Shown here piece after piece: positions 28,138-36,932 of a stretch of 64,000 nt of DNA. Position numbers and translations under genes: made by a program. The stretch is from Streptomyces sp. NBC_00433. Lineage in GTDB: Bacteria > Actinomycetota > Actinomycetes > Streptomycetales > Streptomycetaceae. Location: positions 5,413,501 through 5,477,500 of the forward strand of contig CP107926.1 in the NCBI GenBank assembly GCA_036015235.1, given 5' to 3'. Below the pieces are notes generated by a model. That model had not been told where the DNA came from. It was given only the letters and a program-made list of their open reading frames with translations, and searched no databases. Each line of letters opens with the position of its first letter. Position 1 is the stretch's first letter.

Positions 28138-28155
28138 CCCGTTTGGCCAAACGGG
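28138..28155. repeat. 18-bp perfect palindrome
   Basis: CCCGTTTGGCCAAACGGG is a perfect palindrome, flanked by a further GGCCAAAC on the left and GTCTGGCC on the right, between tRNA-Glu and the metallopeptidase gene. It may be an operator or a hairpin 78 nt before the GTG. Confidence 0.6.
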
Positions 28156-28232
28156 TCTGGCCGAGCCGTTTCGGACCGGCGGTTCCGGCGCGCGGGGGGA
28201 CCTCCGGGGCGCCGCCCGGGACAATGGGGGGC

Positions 28233-28583
28233 GTGCTGGAGATGAGCCGCGAGGCGTTCGAGGAGCTGGTCGGGGAAGCGCTCGATCGCATCCCGTCCGA
28301 ATTGACCCGCCTGATGGACAATGTGGCCGTCTTCGTCGAGGACGAGCCGCCCGCGGGCGAGCCCGATCTGCTCGGGCTGTACGAGGGCACGCCGCTCACC
28401 GAGCGCGGTGAGTGGTACGCCGGGGTGCTGCCGGACCGGATCACCGTCTACCGCGGGCCGACGCTGCGGATGTGCGAGAGCCGCGAGGACGTCGTGGCCG
28501 AGACGGAGATCACCGTCGTGCACGAGATCGCCCACCACTTCGGCATCGACGACGAGCGGCTGCACCACCTCGGCTACGGCTGA
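28233..28583 (+). CDS. Minimal zincin metallopeptidase family protein
   Basis: 116-aa metallopeptidase-like protein (COG3824 type): MSREAFEELVGEALDRIPSE, DNVAVFVEDEP, LYEGTPLTER, and the zinc motif VVHEIAHHFGIDD (HExxHxxGxxD) near the C-terminus. GTG 28233 is preferred, with ATGGGGGG just upstream; ATG 28242 would remove three residues. These small cytoplasmic proteins are widespread in actinobacteria; substrate unknown. Confidence 0.92.
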   Translation: MLEMSREAFEELVGEALDRIPSELTRLMDNVAVFVEDEPPAGEPDLLGLYEGTPLTERGEWYAGVLPDRITVYRGPTLRMCESREDVVAETEITVVHEIAHHFGIDDERLHHLGYG

Positions 28584-28785
28584 GGCGCCCGGGGCCGCAC
28601 CGCCGGGACGGCCGGGGTGCCCCCCACGGAACCCGGCGCCGGGCGCTGCAGCCGTACGGGCGCGAGCGTGTGTCCTGGCGTGTCCTGCCGGGGCGCGGGG
28701 CGTTGGACACGGGGAGACACCGCCCGGTGGCGTACGCCCGCAGCGTGCGCGCGCTCCCGTCACGAACCCCCGAGGTCCGCGCCAG

Positions 28786-29487
28786 ATGCCCCCAGCACAC
28801 GCGCACGCAGCGGCAGCCGCAGCCGTCCCCGCACCAGAAGCCGAAGAAGCCGCAGCCGCCCCTGAAGCCGCACCCGCACCCGCACCCGCACCCGCGGTCG
28901 GCGGCGACCGCAGGCCCGGCGCCCGGTCCCGTGGGGTGCGGTCGGCCGTGCTTGCCGCACTGGTCGCGGCCGCCGTCGCGTCGTGCGTCAGCGCGGGCGG
29001 TGAACCCGGTCACAGCGGGCCCGCGACCGCCGGTTCCAGCGGGAGCGCCGCCGCGACCGGCCGGGACCACCCGGCCCCCGGCGGCCCGTGGCGGCCCGGC
29101 GCGGGCAAGGACGGGATGTCGCCGTCTCCCGCGGCCCCCGGCGGCTTGCCCTCGCCGGGGACCGCGGGCTCACCGGCCCCGGGGACCACCGGCGGCGCCC
29201 GGGGCCCCGGCGGCCGCGCCCTGCCACCCTCGGCGGGCGACCCGTCCGTACCGCAGCCCACCGCGGGCACCCCGCCGACCGCCGAGCCGACCAGCAGCGC
29301 GCCGCCGACCGCGGACCCGACCACCCCGCCGCCGGACGACCCGTCCCCGTCCGCGACCGACACGGGCTCCGATTCCGGGACCACCGGCGGACCGCAGCCA
29401 CGTATTCGCAGGTCAGAGCACCATCGGAGAAGGGATTCGCCAAAGAGGCAGCTGATGCGTAAGCTGGTAGATCGTTTGATCCCCTGA
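28786..29487 (+). CDS. Putative Pro-rich lipoprotein
   Basis: Up to 233 aa. A disordered Ala/Pro start is followed by a hydrophobic segment VRSAVLAALVAAAVASC with a VASC lipobox-like ending, then a long Pro/Thr/Ser/Gly-rich tail (PPTADPTTPPPDDPSPSATD) expected outside the membrane. If it is a lipoprotein, a GTG at 28936 is the better start. The last 30 residues are basic and look like read-through of leader DNA of the helicase gene. No family recognised; existence moderately supported by codon composition. Confidence 0.4.
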   Translation: MPPAHAHAAAAAAVPAPEAEEAAAAPEAAPAPAPAPAVGGDRRPGARSRGVRSAVLAALVAAAVASCVSAGGEPGHSGPATAGSSGSAAATGRDHPAPGGPWRPGAGKDGMSPSPAAPGGLPSPGTAGSPAPGTTGGARGPGGRALPPSAGDPSVPQPTAGTPPTAEPTSSAPPTADPTTPPPDDPSPSATDTGSDSGTTGGPQPRIRRSEHHRRRDSPKRQLMRKLVDRLIP

Positions 29488-29624
29488 TCCCATTGCCTGG
29501 CGCCTGATTCGTTGCGCGCCGCGTGGCGCGTTCCTTTTCTCCTGTGGCTGACCGCATCGAGGCGGTTGTAAGCAACCTGCGGAGCTGGCGCGTGCCGTAA
29601 GTCTCCGAGAGGTTTTGCTTCCGC

Positions 29625-31802
29625 ATGTCAATTGACAGTGCCGACCGTTCCGCCATGCCCGAGAACGCCGCCGACGCCGCCACAGAAGAGTTCGTCGTCG
29701 AGACCGTCGTCGAGACGGCCCCCGAGAGCCCCGCCGAGCCCACCGTCACCTTCGGCGACCTCGGCCTCGCCGAGGCCATCGTCCGCAAGCTGAACCAGAA
29801 CGGCGTGGTCACCCCCTTCCCGATCCAGGCCGCCACCATCCCGGACGCCCTTGCCGGGCGGGACATCCTGGGCCGCGGCCGTACCGGCTCCGGCAAGACC
29901 CTGTCGTTCGGCCTGCCGCTGCTGACCCAGCTGTCCGGCGGCCACACCGACAAGCGCCGCCCGCGCGGCATCATCCTCACCCCGACCCGCGAGCTGGCCA
30001 TGCAGGTCGCCGACGCGCTCCAGCCGTACGGCGACGTCCTCGGCCTGAAGATGAAGGTCGTCTGCGGCGGCACGTCCATGCAGAACCAGATCTACGCCCT
30101 GGAGCGCGGTGTCGACGTCCTCGTCGCCACCCCCGGGCGGCTGCGCGACCTGATCAACCGGGGCGCGGCCATCCTGGACCAGGTGCAGATCGCGGTCCTG
30201 GACGAGGCCGACCAGATGTCGGACATGGGCTTCCTGCCCGAGGTCACCGAGATCCTCGACCTGGTGCCGGCCGGCGGCCAGCGCCTGCTGTTCTCCGCCA
30301 CGCTGGAGAACGAGATCGACAGCCTCGTGAAGCGCTACCTGGTCAGCCCGGTCACGCACGAGGTCGACGCCGCCCAGGGCGCGGTCACCACCATGACCCA
30401 CCACGTGCTCGTGGTGAAGCCCAAGGACAAGGCGCCGGTCACCGCCGCCATCGCCGCCCGCAAGGGCCGCACGATCATCTTCGTCCGCACCCAGATGGGC
30501 GCCGACCGGGTCGCCGAGCAGCTGATCGAGTCCGGCGTGCGCGCCGACGCGCTGCACGGCGGCATGACGCAGGGCGCCCGCACGCGCACCCTGGAGGACT
30601 TCAAGGCCGGCCAGGTCAACGTCCTGGTCGCCACCGACGTCGCCGCCCGCGGCATCCACGTCGACGGCATCGACCTGGTCCTCAACGTCGACCCGGCGGG
30701 CGACCACAAGGACTACCTGCACCGCTCCGGCCGTACGGCCCGCGCCGGCAAGTCCGGCACGGTCGTCTCGCTGGCCCTGCCGCACCAGCGCAAGCAGATC
30801 TTCCGGCTGATGGAGGACGCGGGCGTCGACGCCTCGCGCCACATCATCGGCGGTGCCGGCGTCTTCGACGAGGACGTCGCCAAGATCACCGGCGCCCGCT
30901 CCCTCACCGACGTCCAGGCCGACGCGGTGCAGAACGCCGCCGCCCAGGCCGAGCGCGAGGTCGCCGACCTCACCCGCCAGCTGGAGCGCGTCCAGCGCCG
31001 CGCCACCGAGCTGCGCGAGGAGGCCGACCGCCTCACCGCCCGCTCGGCCCGCGAGCGCGGCGAGGACCCGGACGAGGCGATCGCGGCCAAGGCCGCGGAA
31101 GCGGCGGCGGCCGCCGCCGCGGTGGTGACCGTGCCGGAGCCGCGCGAGGAGCGCCAGCCCCAGCAGTCCTCCTACCAGCGGCGCGACGACCGCGGCAATT
31201 TCGACCGCCGCCCGTCCTACGGCAACCGCGACCGTGACGACCGCCGTACGTCGTCCTCCTCGTACGGCAACCGCGACCGCGACGACCGCCGCCCCTCGTA
31301 CGGCGACCGCGGCGAGTCCCGCCCGTCCTCGTACGGCAACCGCGGTGACTCCCGCCCGTCCTCGTACGGCAACCGGACCGACTCGCGCCCGTCCTACGGC
31401 AACCGCGACGACCGCCGCCCGTCGTCCTCCTCGTACGGCAACCGCGGTGACTCGCGCCCGTCGTACGGTGACCGGACCGACTCCCGCCCGTCGTACGGTG
31501 ACCGGACGGACTCGCGTCCGTCGTACGGCAACCGCGGTGACTCGCGCCCGTCCTCGTACGGCAACCGGACCGACTCCCGCCCGGCGTACGGCAACCGGAC
31601 GGACTCCCGCCCGGCGTACGGCAACCGCGACGACCGCCGCCCGTCCTCGTCCTCGTACGGCAACCGTACGGACTCGCGTCCGGCGTCCTCCTCGTACGGC
31701 AACCGTGACGACCGCGACAGCCGCCCGTCCTACACCCGCGACAGCAACGGCCCGTCGTCGTCGTACAACGACCGCAAGCCGCGCTGGAAGCGCAACGGCT
31801 GA
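29625..31802 (+). CDS. DEAD-box RNA helicase with repeat tail
   Basis: 725-aa ATP-dependent RNA helicase. Motifs: FPIQAATIPDAL (Q motif), RTGSGKT (I), PTRELA (Ia), VLDEADQM (II, DEAD), FSAT (III), RGIHVDG and HRSGRTARAGK (V, VI). A coiled-coil region (about residues 435-490) precedes a C-terminal arginine-rich tail with about 15 SYGNR-type repeats. Tail-bearing DEAD proteins in actinobacteria bind structured RNA, often at low temperature. A 137-nt leader with a GGTTG-TAAG-CAACC hairpin (29564-29577) precedes the ATG, and GAGAGG is rather far (12 nt) from it. Confidence 0.96.
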   Translation: MSIDSADRSAMPENAADAATEEFVVETVVETAPESPAEPTVTFGDLGLAEAIVRKLNQNGVVTPFPIQAATIPDALAGRDILGRGRTGSGKTLSFGLPLLTQLSGGHTDKRRPRGIILTPTRELAMQVADALQPYGDVLGLKMKVVCGGTSMQNQIYALERGVDVLVATPGRLRDLINRGAAILDQVQIAVLDEADQMSDMGFLPEVTEILDLVPAGGQRLLFSATLENEIDSLVKRYLVSPVTHEVDAAQGAVTTMTHHVLVVKPKDKAPVTAAIAARKGRTIIFVRTQMGADRVAEQLIESGVRADALHGGMTQGARTRTLEDFKAGQVNVLVATDVAARGIHVDGIDLVLNVDPAGDHKDYLHRSGRTARAGKSGTVVSLALPHQRKQIFRLMEDAGVDASRHIIGGAGVFDEDVAKITGARSLTDVQADAVQNAAAQAEREVADLTRQLERVQRRATELREEADRLTARSARERGEDPDEAIAAKAAEAAAAAAAVVTVPEPREERQPQQSSYQRRDDRGNFDRRPSYGNRDRDDRRTSSSSYGNRDRDDRRPSYGDRGESRPSSYGNRGDSRPSSYGNRTDSRPSYGNRDDRRPSSSSYGNRGDSRPSYGDRTDSRPSYGDRTDSRPSYGNRGDSRPSSYGNRTDSRPAYGNRTDSRPAYGNRDDRRPSSSSYGNRTDSRPASSSYGNRDDRDSRPSYTRDSNGPSSSYNDRKPRWKRNG
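31215..31722 (+). repeat. Coding tandem repeats in helicase tail
   Basis: Degenerate 27- to 36-nt units encode SYGNR followed by G/T/D-D-S/R-RPS. About 15 copies. The near-identical DNA (TCGTACGGCAACCG recurring) makes this stretch prone to length change by slippage. Confidence 0.9.
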
Positions 31803-31822
31803 CCGCCTCTGCTCCACCCCCG

Positions 31823-31867
31823 AACGGGCCCGCCGCCTGCGACTTTCGCAGGCGGCGGGCCCGTTCC
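31823..31867 (+). terminator. Strong hairpin terminator after helicase
   Basis: Perfect 21-bp stem beginning GAACGGGCCCGCCGCCTGCG with a 3-nt loop, starting 20 nt after the stop codon; no T-run, as usual in Streptomyces. The 31868-32064 remainder holds the leader of the next gene. Confidence 0.9.
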
Positions 31868-32064
31868 GCTGTCGGCGGCGTGCTGTTAGAGTTCGGCGAT
31901 TCGCAGGTGACGGCCGGGTGGCCGTCGGGGGGCTGGGGGGCTCACGCAAAGCGACGCGCGTATTGACGCGGCAGTTCACGCTGCCCGCGTCCCCGTCGTG
32001 GCGCACTCCTGCGCGCTTGCTGTGCATTCGCTGCTTTTGCCGCACCCGCAACGGAGGCTTTTCT

Positions 32065-35000
32065 GTGGCACGTTCGACGCCCCGCGCCCTGAACAGGGGT
32101 CTGACCAGGGGCGGACTGGCGCTGGCTCTGTCGTGCGCGCTCGCGGCCCCCTTCCTCGGCCCTGCCGCTGCCGCGGGGGCCGCGGCGGACGGCCCGCCGC
32201 CCTACGACGTCGTCGTCCCGCCGGTGAACGCGCCCCAGCTCATGGACGACAGGGTGGGACTCGCCGGAACCACCGGCTACGAACGGATGAGGCCGGAAGG
32301 CCCCGTGACCTGGGTGCCCTATGACGGCGGGACGCCGGTGGCCGTTCCGCACCCCTCACTGCAGATGGCGATACGCCTCCCCGACGGTTCGGAGCGGATG
32401 GCCTCGGTGTCCAGCACCAAGGAAACACTGACCGATACGGGGACGGGGGCGACCACCGACGTCACCCTGCCCGGCAACGGGACCGTCGTGCGCGCGGCAA
32501 TCGGGACGCCCGACGGCTGGGCCATGCTCACCACCGCCAAGCCGGCGGGCTCCACGACCGGATTCTCGTACCATCTGCTGCGCGTCAACGGCAGCACTGT
32601 GACCGACATCCCGCTGACCGGTATCCCGCAGAACGCGACGGTGCACGGCGGGACGCAGACAGCTGAGTCCGGCGGACGGCTGCTGCTGGTGTACAACGTC
32701 GGCGACGGACTGGACATCAGCCTGGTGGACCCGGTCACCGGCGCTGTCGACACCCTGCCGGACTTCACCCCCGGGGACGGCGTTCGCCAGGTCGTCATCA
32801 CCGCCGACTCGATCGGCTGGTATTCGGCGGGCACCGTCCATCTGGCGGCCCTCTCCGACCCGCGTACCGAGACCCGTACGATCACGCTGCCGCCCGAACT
32901 CCACGCCGACACGACGAAATACGTCGTCACGCTGACCGACAGCGCGATCCTCGCGGTGCGTTCGGGTTCGGCCTGGAACGACGGACGGAACGACCCGCTC
33001 TACTCCGTCCCGCTGACCGGCGGTCCGGCCACCGAACTCCTCCCGGACGCCTCTGATCTGCAGACGTACAACGACGGCGGCGCCGTCGTACGCGGCGGCC
33101 CGGACGCGGAGCACTGGAGCGCGTACCGGATCCCGCTCGGCGGAGGTGCGCCAGAAGCACTCTTCCCCATCCGGGAGCTGACCCCGGTGCGCTACGGACT
33201 CACGCTCGCCCAGGGCCGGTTGCGCTTCCTGGAGGGCATGCCGGACGCGCGCGACAACTTCACCGAGGGCACGCTCCTTTACCAGTACGAGGGCGTGGCA
33301 CCGGTCCCCCAGCCGACGTCCGCGCCCCACCTCGGCATCCTGCCCGTACCGCAGCCGGTCAGCCTGTGCGACGACCGACACCACTGCACGGTCAGCCTGG
33401 CCGACGGCGGCACGTACGGGGGCGTCACGTACGTGGCACGTGCCGTGAACGGCAAGGACGCCGTCCACGCGGCGAACACGCCCTCCTACCGCGGGGTCAC
33501 GCTGGACTCCACCGGCGGCCGGATCGTCGACGCGTCCGAGAACTACGCCCTCTACAACAGCGGTTCGAACGGCAAGCAGTACATCGTCCACCTCGGCTAC
33601 GACTCCGTCGTCCTCACCCGCCCGATCGCTGCGGCGGCCCTGTGGGGCGACACGCTGTGGACCGCGACCGCGACCAGGGGCAAGGTCGACCAGCTGGACC
33701 TGCGCAGCCGCTACACCGACGGTCCCGCCGCCCGTGCCCCGGTCACCACCGACGCGCCTTGCGTGATCGAGGAAGTCCAGGCACTGGGCGACTGGCTCTA
33801 CTGGTCGTGCGGTGCGAACGGCCCGGCCGGCGTCTACGACCGTACGGCCGGGAAGTCCGTCGCCGTACCCGCGGGACCCGCGCTGCTGGGCGACGGCTTC
33901 GTCCTGCGGCACGCAGGCGGCGAACTCCAGGTCACCGACAGCAGGACCGGTGCCACCCGTACGGTCGCCGCCCTGCCGGCCCAGCCCGCCCTGTCCGGCG
34001 GTGACCGCGGGGTGACCTGGACGGTGGACAAATTCCGCGGCCAGATCGCGTACACCCTGCCCGACGCCACCACCCACCTCATCCCGTCCGGCATCGCACC
34101 GTCCCCGCTGACCGCGCAGGAGGAACTGGACCCGGTGACCTCGGTGTCCGGCCGTGTGACCGGCTCGGGCTGGGAGACCTCGCTGCTGCTGTCAGGACCT
34201 GCCGCGTCCTGGAAACTCGAAGTCCGCCCGGCAGCGGGCGGCGCAGCGGTCCACACGGCAGGCGGCGGTGTCACCTCGGCGACGGTGTCCACCTCCTGGG
34301 ACGGGAAGAACAAGGCCGGCCACTACGTGCCCGTCGGCCGCTACACCTGGAAACTGACCGCCGTCCCGGCCAACGGCCTGGGCCCGGACCTGGTCCGCAC
34401 CGGCCCCCTCCAGCTGCACTACGGGCTCGCCGTAGCCCACGACTACAGCGACGACGGCACCGGCGACCTCCTCGGCGTGACACCGGCCGGCCGCCTCGAC
34501 GTCCGCAGAGGCAGTGGCACCGGCACCGTGCTCGCCGCCGGCAGCGATCAGCAGAGCGGCGGCTGGCCGACCGGCTCGCGTTACGTGCCGATCGGCGATG
34601 TCGGCGCGAACGGCGTCAGCTCCCTGCTGGTCCGCTCCTCAGCCGGCGTCCTGACCCGCTACACCGGCTACGGCCGCATCACCACGTCCTCGCCGCACCT
34701 CACGATCGGCGGCGGCTGGAACACCTACAACCTCCTGACCTCCCCCGGCGACCTCACCGCCGACGGCCGCCCCGACCTGGTGGCCCGCGACGCCGCCGGC
34801 AAGCTGTACCTCTACGCCGGCACCGACAAGGGCTCCTTCTCCTCCCGGGTCCTGATCTGCGGCGGCTGGCAGGGCTACAACCTGATCGCCGGCGACCCCG
34901 CGGGCGGCCTGCTGGCCCGCGACACGGCGGGCGTCCTGTGGCGCTACAGCGCCAACGGCAAGGGCGGCGTCCTCAACCGCGTCCGCATCGGCGGCGGCTG

Positions 35001-35178
35001 GCAGGGCTACAACGCCCTGGTCCCCGCCGGCGACCTCACCGGCGACGGCGTGACCGACCTCCTGGCCCGCGACACCGCGGGCGTCCTGTGGCGCTACAGC
35101 GGCGACGGCAAGGGCAGCGTCACCACCCCCCGAGCCCGCCTCGGCTCCGGCTGGCAGATGTACACCACCCTCCTCTGA
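32065..35178 (+). CDS. Secreted FG-GAP/VCBS repeat protein
   Basis: 1037-aa exported protein. Signal peptide at residues 1-40 (GLALALSCALAAPFLGPAAA). Residues about 50-680 form a beta-propeller-like region without a named family. Around 690-780 there is a FlgD-like Ig segment (SWDGKNKAGHYVPVGRYTWK). The C-terminal 250 residues are four to five FG-GAP/tachylectin-like repeats such as GGWQGYNALVPAGDLTGDG followed by DLLARDTAGVLWRYS. Start GTG 32065 has ACGGAGG 7 nt upstream. Probably a surface or extracellular binding protein. Confidence 0.9.
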   Translation: MARSTPRALNRGLTRGGLALALSCALAAPFLGPAAAAGAAADGPPPYDVVVPPVNAPQLMDDRVGLAGTTGYERMRPEGPVTWVPYDGGTPVAVPHPSLQMAIRLPDGSERMASVSSTKETLTDTGTGATTDVTLPGNGTVVRAAIGTPDGWAMLTTAKPAGSTTGFSYHLLRVNGSTVTDIPLTGIPQNATVHGGTQTAESGGRLLLVYNVGDGLDISLVDPVTGAVDTLPDFTPGDGVRQVVITADSIGWYSAGTVHLAALSDPRTETRTITLPPELHADTTKYVVTLTDSAILAVRSGSAWNDGRNDPLYSVPLTGGPATELLPDASDLQTYNDGGAVVRGGPDAEHWSAYRIPLGGGAPEALFPIRELTPVRYGLTLAQGRLRFLEGMPDARDNFTEGTLLYQYEGVAPVPQPTSAPHLGILPVPQPVSLCDDRHHCTVSLADGGTYGGVTYVARAVNGKDAVHAANTPSYRGVTLDSTGGRIVDASENYALYNSGSNGKQYIVHLGYDSVVLTRPIAAAALWGDTLWTATATRGKVDQLDLRSRYTDGPAARAPVTTDAPCVIEEVQALGDWLYWSCGANGPAGVYDRTAGKSVAVPAGPALLGDGFVLRHAGGELQVTDSRTGATRTVAALPAQPALSGGDRGVTWTVDKFRGQIAYTLPDATTHLIPSGIAPSPLTAQEELDPVTSVSGRVTGSGWETSLLLSGPAASWKLEVRPAAGGAAVHTAGGGVTSATVSTSWDGKNKAGHYVPVGRYTWKLTAVPANGLGPDLVRTGPLQLHYGLAVAHDYSDDGTGDLLGVTPAGRLDVRRGSGTGTVLAAGSDQQSGGWPTGSRYVPIGDVGANGVSSLLVRSSAGVLTRYTGYGRITTSSPHLTIGGGWNTYNLLTSPGDLTADGRPDLVARDAAGKLYLYAGTDKGSFSSRVLICGGWQGYNLIAGDPAGGLLARDTAGVLWRYSANGKGGVLNRVRIGGGWQGYNALVPAGDLTGDGVTDLLARDTAGVLWRYSGDGKGSVTTPRARLGSGWQMYTTLL

Positions 35179-35271
35179 CCGTCCCACCCCCCTCGGGGTG
35201 CCGGGACCTGCACCCCCGACACCCCGTAACCCGGCGGAGTCCCTCCGGGGACACGGTTATGCTGTCGGTGC

Positions 35272-35344
35272 GGGCCGTTAGCTCAATTGGCAGAGCAGTG
35301 GACTTTTAATCCATTGGTTGTGGGTTCGAGTCCCACACGGCCTA
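35272..35344 (+). tRNA. tRNA-Lys(TTT), integration site
   Basis: 73-nt cloverleaf: acceptor GGGCCGT/ACGGCCT, anticodon stem GTGGA/TCCAT with loop CTTTTAA (anticodon TTT), T-arm GTGGG-TTCGAGT-CCCAC. CCA is not encoded. Its 3' part is repeated at 43166-43211. Confidence 0.97.
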
Positions 35345-35345
35345 C
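35300..35345 (+). other. att site (tRNA-Lys end of island)
   Basis: 46 bp from the anticodon stem to one base past the tRNA are identical to 43166-43211. This is the usual core for tyrosine-recombinase integration at a tRNA 3' end; the intact tRNA is kept on this side. Confidence 0.8.
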
Positions 35346-35352
35346 TCGGTCC

Positions 35353-35414
35353 GGCCTCCTTGGAGGCCGCTGACCTGCGGGTTCCGTGCCCCGGTCGCCT
35401 TCGGGCGGCCGGGG
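35353..35414 (+). terminator. tRNA-Lys tandem terminators
   Basis: Two hairpins: GGCCTCC-TT-GGAGGCC (35353-35368) and an 11-bp stem with a TTCG tetraloop (35389-35414). This block (family A) recurs at 36774-36847 and 43212-43290. The rest of 35415-35746 holds the 35436 repeat and no gene I can support. Confidence 0.8.
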
Positions 35415-35435
35415 CACAGCCGTGCCGGGGGGCGT

Positions 35436-35454
35436 GCGTGAGCGATGCGTGAGC
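35436..35454 (+). repeat. GCGTGAGC tandem direct repeat, copy 1
   Basis: GCGTGAGCGATGCGTGAGC: two 8-bp units 11 bp apart, 91 bp inside the island from the left att core. Matching sites lie at 43033-43051 (GAC spacer), 51875-51893 and 54764-54782 (last base differs). The spacing and placement suit integrase arm-type sites. Confidence 0.7.
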
Positions 35455-35746
35455 GGGCGTAGCGAACCGGGCCTGCTGACTTCGCCGGTCGTCGGGGTAC
35501 GTATGGCGGCAAGCTGGGTGTGCTCGACGGCTACGACGATTGCGCACTGCTGCCGGGAAGTTGCGGCGAGCCCTGTTCCGCTCCGATGTCGACTGCTGGT
35601 CGGCGGGGCACCTTAAGGGCGACGTGCACGCAGTTGCAGCATGACTCGATGGGTCACCCGTCCATCAGTGCGCTGAGGCGCTCCGAGGGTCGAGTCGTCG
35701 CGTCGGGGCGGGGCTCCGCCGTCGGAGTAGTTGTGTCTAGTCTCGC

Positions 35747-35776
35747 TTGACTTGACGTGTCTAGTGTTACTAGACT
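35747..35776 (+). promoter_or_regulatory. hicAB promoter and operator
   Basis: -35 TTGACT (35747-35752) and -10 TAGACT (35771-35776), 18 nt apart. The palindrome TCTAGTGTTACTAGA (35760-35774) overlaps the -10, as expected for autorepression by HicB. The GTG at 35784 is 7 nt after the -10, pointing to a leaderless transcript. Confidence 0.7.
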
Positions 35777-35783
35777 TACACTC

Positions 35784-35997
35784 GTGAAAGTGCCGAGACC
35801 TCATCGGCAAGATCCGGAAAGCCGCCAAAGCAAAAGGCGTTCTCTTCGAAATGCAGCGGCAGAAGGGCAGTCATCAGATGTGGACGTGCGGTTCCACGCC
35901 CGTCGTCATCCCCAAGCACAGCGAGGTCAACGAACTTACAGCAGCAAGCATCTGCAAGACGCTGGAAACCGAACTCGGAGAGGGGTGGTGGCGATGA
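35784..35997 (+). pseudogene. hicA: HicA toxin, frameshifted at codon 4
   Basis: The frame ending at 35997 encodes RDLIGKIRKAAKAKGVLF and then QRQKGSHQMW, including the catalytic GSH of HicA mRNA interferases. There is no start codon in that frame: a TGA lies just before it. GTG-AAA-GTG at 35784 would give the expected M-K-V followed by RDLI, but one extra C (35793 or 35794) breaks the frame. So the toxin looks inactivated by a 1-nt insertion (or a sequencing error). It overlaps hicB by ATGA. Confidence 0.75.
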
Positions 35998-36461
35998 GTA
36001 CATACCGTGTCACGGCACGCCGCAGCGGCGATTGGTGGGCTCTCGAAGTTCCCGACCTGCCCGGAGTTCACAGCCAGACGAAACGACTGGACCGCGCTGC
36101 CAGCGAGGCACGGGAAGCCATTAGCTTGATGCTTGATGTCGAAGCTGACAGCATCGAGGTCGAAGTGGAGACCCAGCTCCCTCCGGAAGCGAGGGAAGTA
36201 CTGCAGGCCGTCGCCAGAGCACACAAGGCCGCGGAAGCAGCCGCGTTGCAGGAGCGCGAAGCCATGGTGCGCGCAGCGTCTGTCCTTACACAAAATCTCA
36301 GCCAGCGGGATGCCGGCGAGGTGATGGGCGTGTCCTTCCAGCGGATTTCGCAACTGCTGAAGTCGAACGTGTCTCGACCTTCCGTGTCGCGCGGGAAGCA
36401 GAAGGATCGCAAGGAGGATCAGACGCGTGACAGGCGCGCAGCCAAGCGTCACGTCGGCTAG
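35994..36461 (+). CDS. hicB: HicB antitoxin
   Basis: 155-aa HicB: an N-terminal degraded RNase H-like fold (YRVTARRSGDWWALEVPDLP, then GVHSQTKRLD and a helix REAISLMLDV), a helical linker, and a C-terminal HTH (LSQRDAGEVMGVSFQRISQL) that would bind the operator at 35760. It begins in an ATGA overlap with the hicA frame. The intact antitoxin with a broken toxin suggests decay of the module. The 3' end overlaps a convergent orphan antitoxin gene by 4 nt. Confidence 0.88.
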   Translation: MSTYRVTARRSGDWWALEVPDLPGVHSQTKRLDRAASEAREAISLMLDVEADSIEVEVETQLPPEAREVLQAVARAHKAAEAAALQEREAMVRAASVLTQNLSQRDAGEVMGVSFQRISQLLKSNVSRPSVSRGKQKDRKEDQTRDRRAAKRHVG

Positions 36462-36733
36462 CCAGGCGTAACGACATCACGCCGAAACCAGGTGCCCTCG
36501 CCAGAGCGTCTGCGTGAGCGGTGGTCGAGCTTGCGCATCTTCTCCCTCATGCTGGCGGGGACCTCCTCACGGCGGAGCTCCAGATATGTCCGGACTGTTG
36601 CGGCGACCAAGTCCTTCTTGGTCATCCCGAGGAAGTAGGCACCATCGGCGATTAGCTCGTCCAACGCTGCATCCACCTTCAAGGGTGCCGTTGTGCGAGT
36701 TGCTCGACTTCGCGTTCCTTCTGCGCTCTCCAT
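36458..36733 (-). CDS. Orphan truncated antitoxin-like gene
   Basis: 91 aa. The first 69 or so residues (TAPLKVDAALDELIADGAYF, LGMTKKDLVAATVRTYLELR) closely match the intact antitoxin at 44369-44665. After MRKLD the sequence diverges into HRSRRRSGEGTW, which is not the conserved tail, and the partner gene is missing. Upstream, 19 to 20 bp carrying the RBS and palindromic operator of the intact copy are absent. It is a relic made by duplication and deletion; it may still be expressed weakly. Confidence 0.65.
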   Translation of the reverse strand: MESAEGTRSRATRTTAPLKVDAALDELIADGAYFLGMTKKDLVAATVRTYLELRREEVPASMREKMRKLDHRSRRRSGEGTWFRRDVVTPG

Positions 36734-36773
36734 GTGTCGCCTATTCTTAGACTCTGCGTAGGCGCCTTGTGCT

Positions 36774-36847
36774 GGGCCTCCTTGGAGGCCGCTGACCTGC
36801 GGATTCGGTGTCCCGGTCGTCTTCGGACGGCCGGGGCACAGCCAAGA
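36774..36847 (+). repeat. Extra copy of tRNA-Lys terminator block (B)
   Basis: Matches 35352-35424 and 43212-43290: GGCCTCCTTGGAGGCC, GCTGACCTGCGG, and a CCCGGTCGTCTTCGGACGGC hairpin. No tRNA fragment precedes it. Likely the scar of an earlier island boundary. The rest of 36734-36932 has no gene. Confidence 0.7.
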
Positions 36848-36932
36848 GACACCCTCTCCTCCCACACACAAATGACCCCGGCCACCGCGGTGGTTCCGCG
36901 CCGGTCCTGGTTGGTGAGAGATGCGGGACAGT

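Noticed and set aside
29628..32051. 807-aa minus-strand frame over the helicase
   Set aside because: Antisense shadow of helicase motifs and repeats; crosses a strong terminator.
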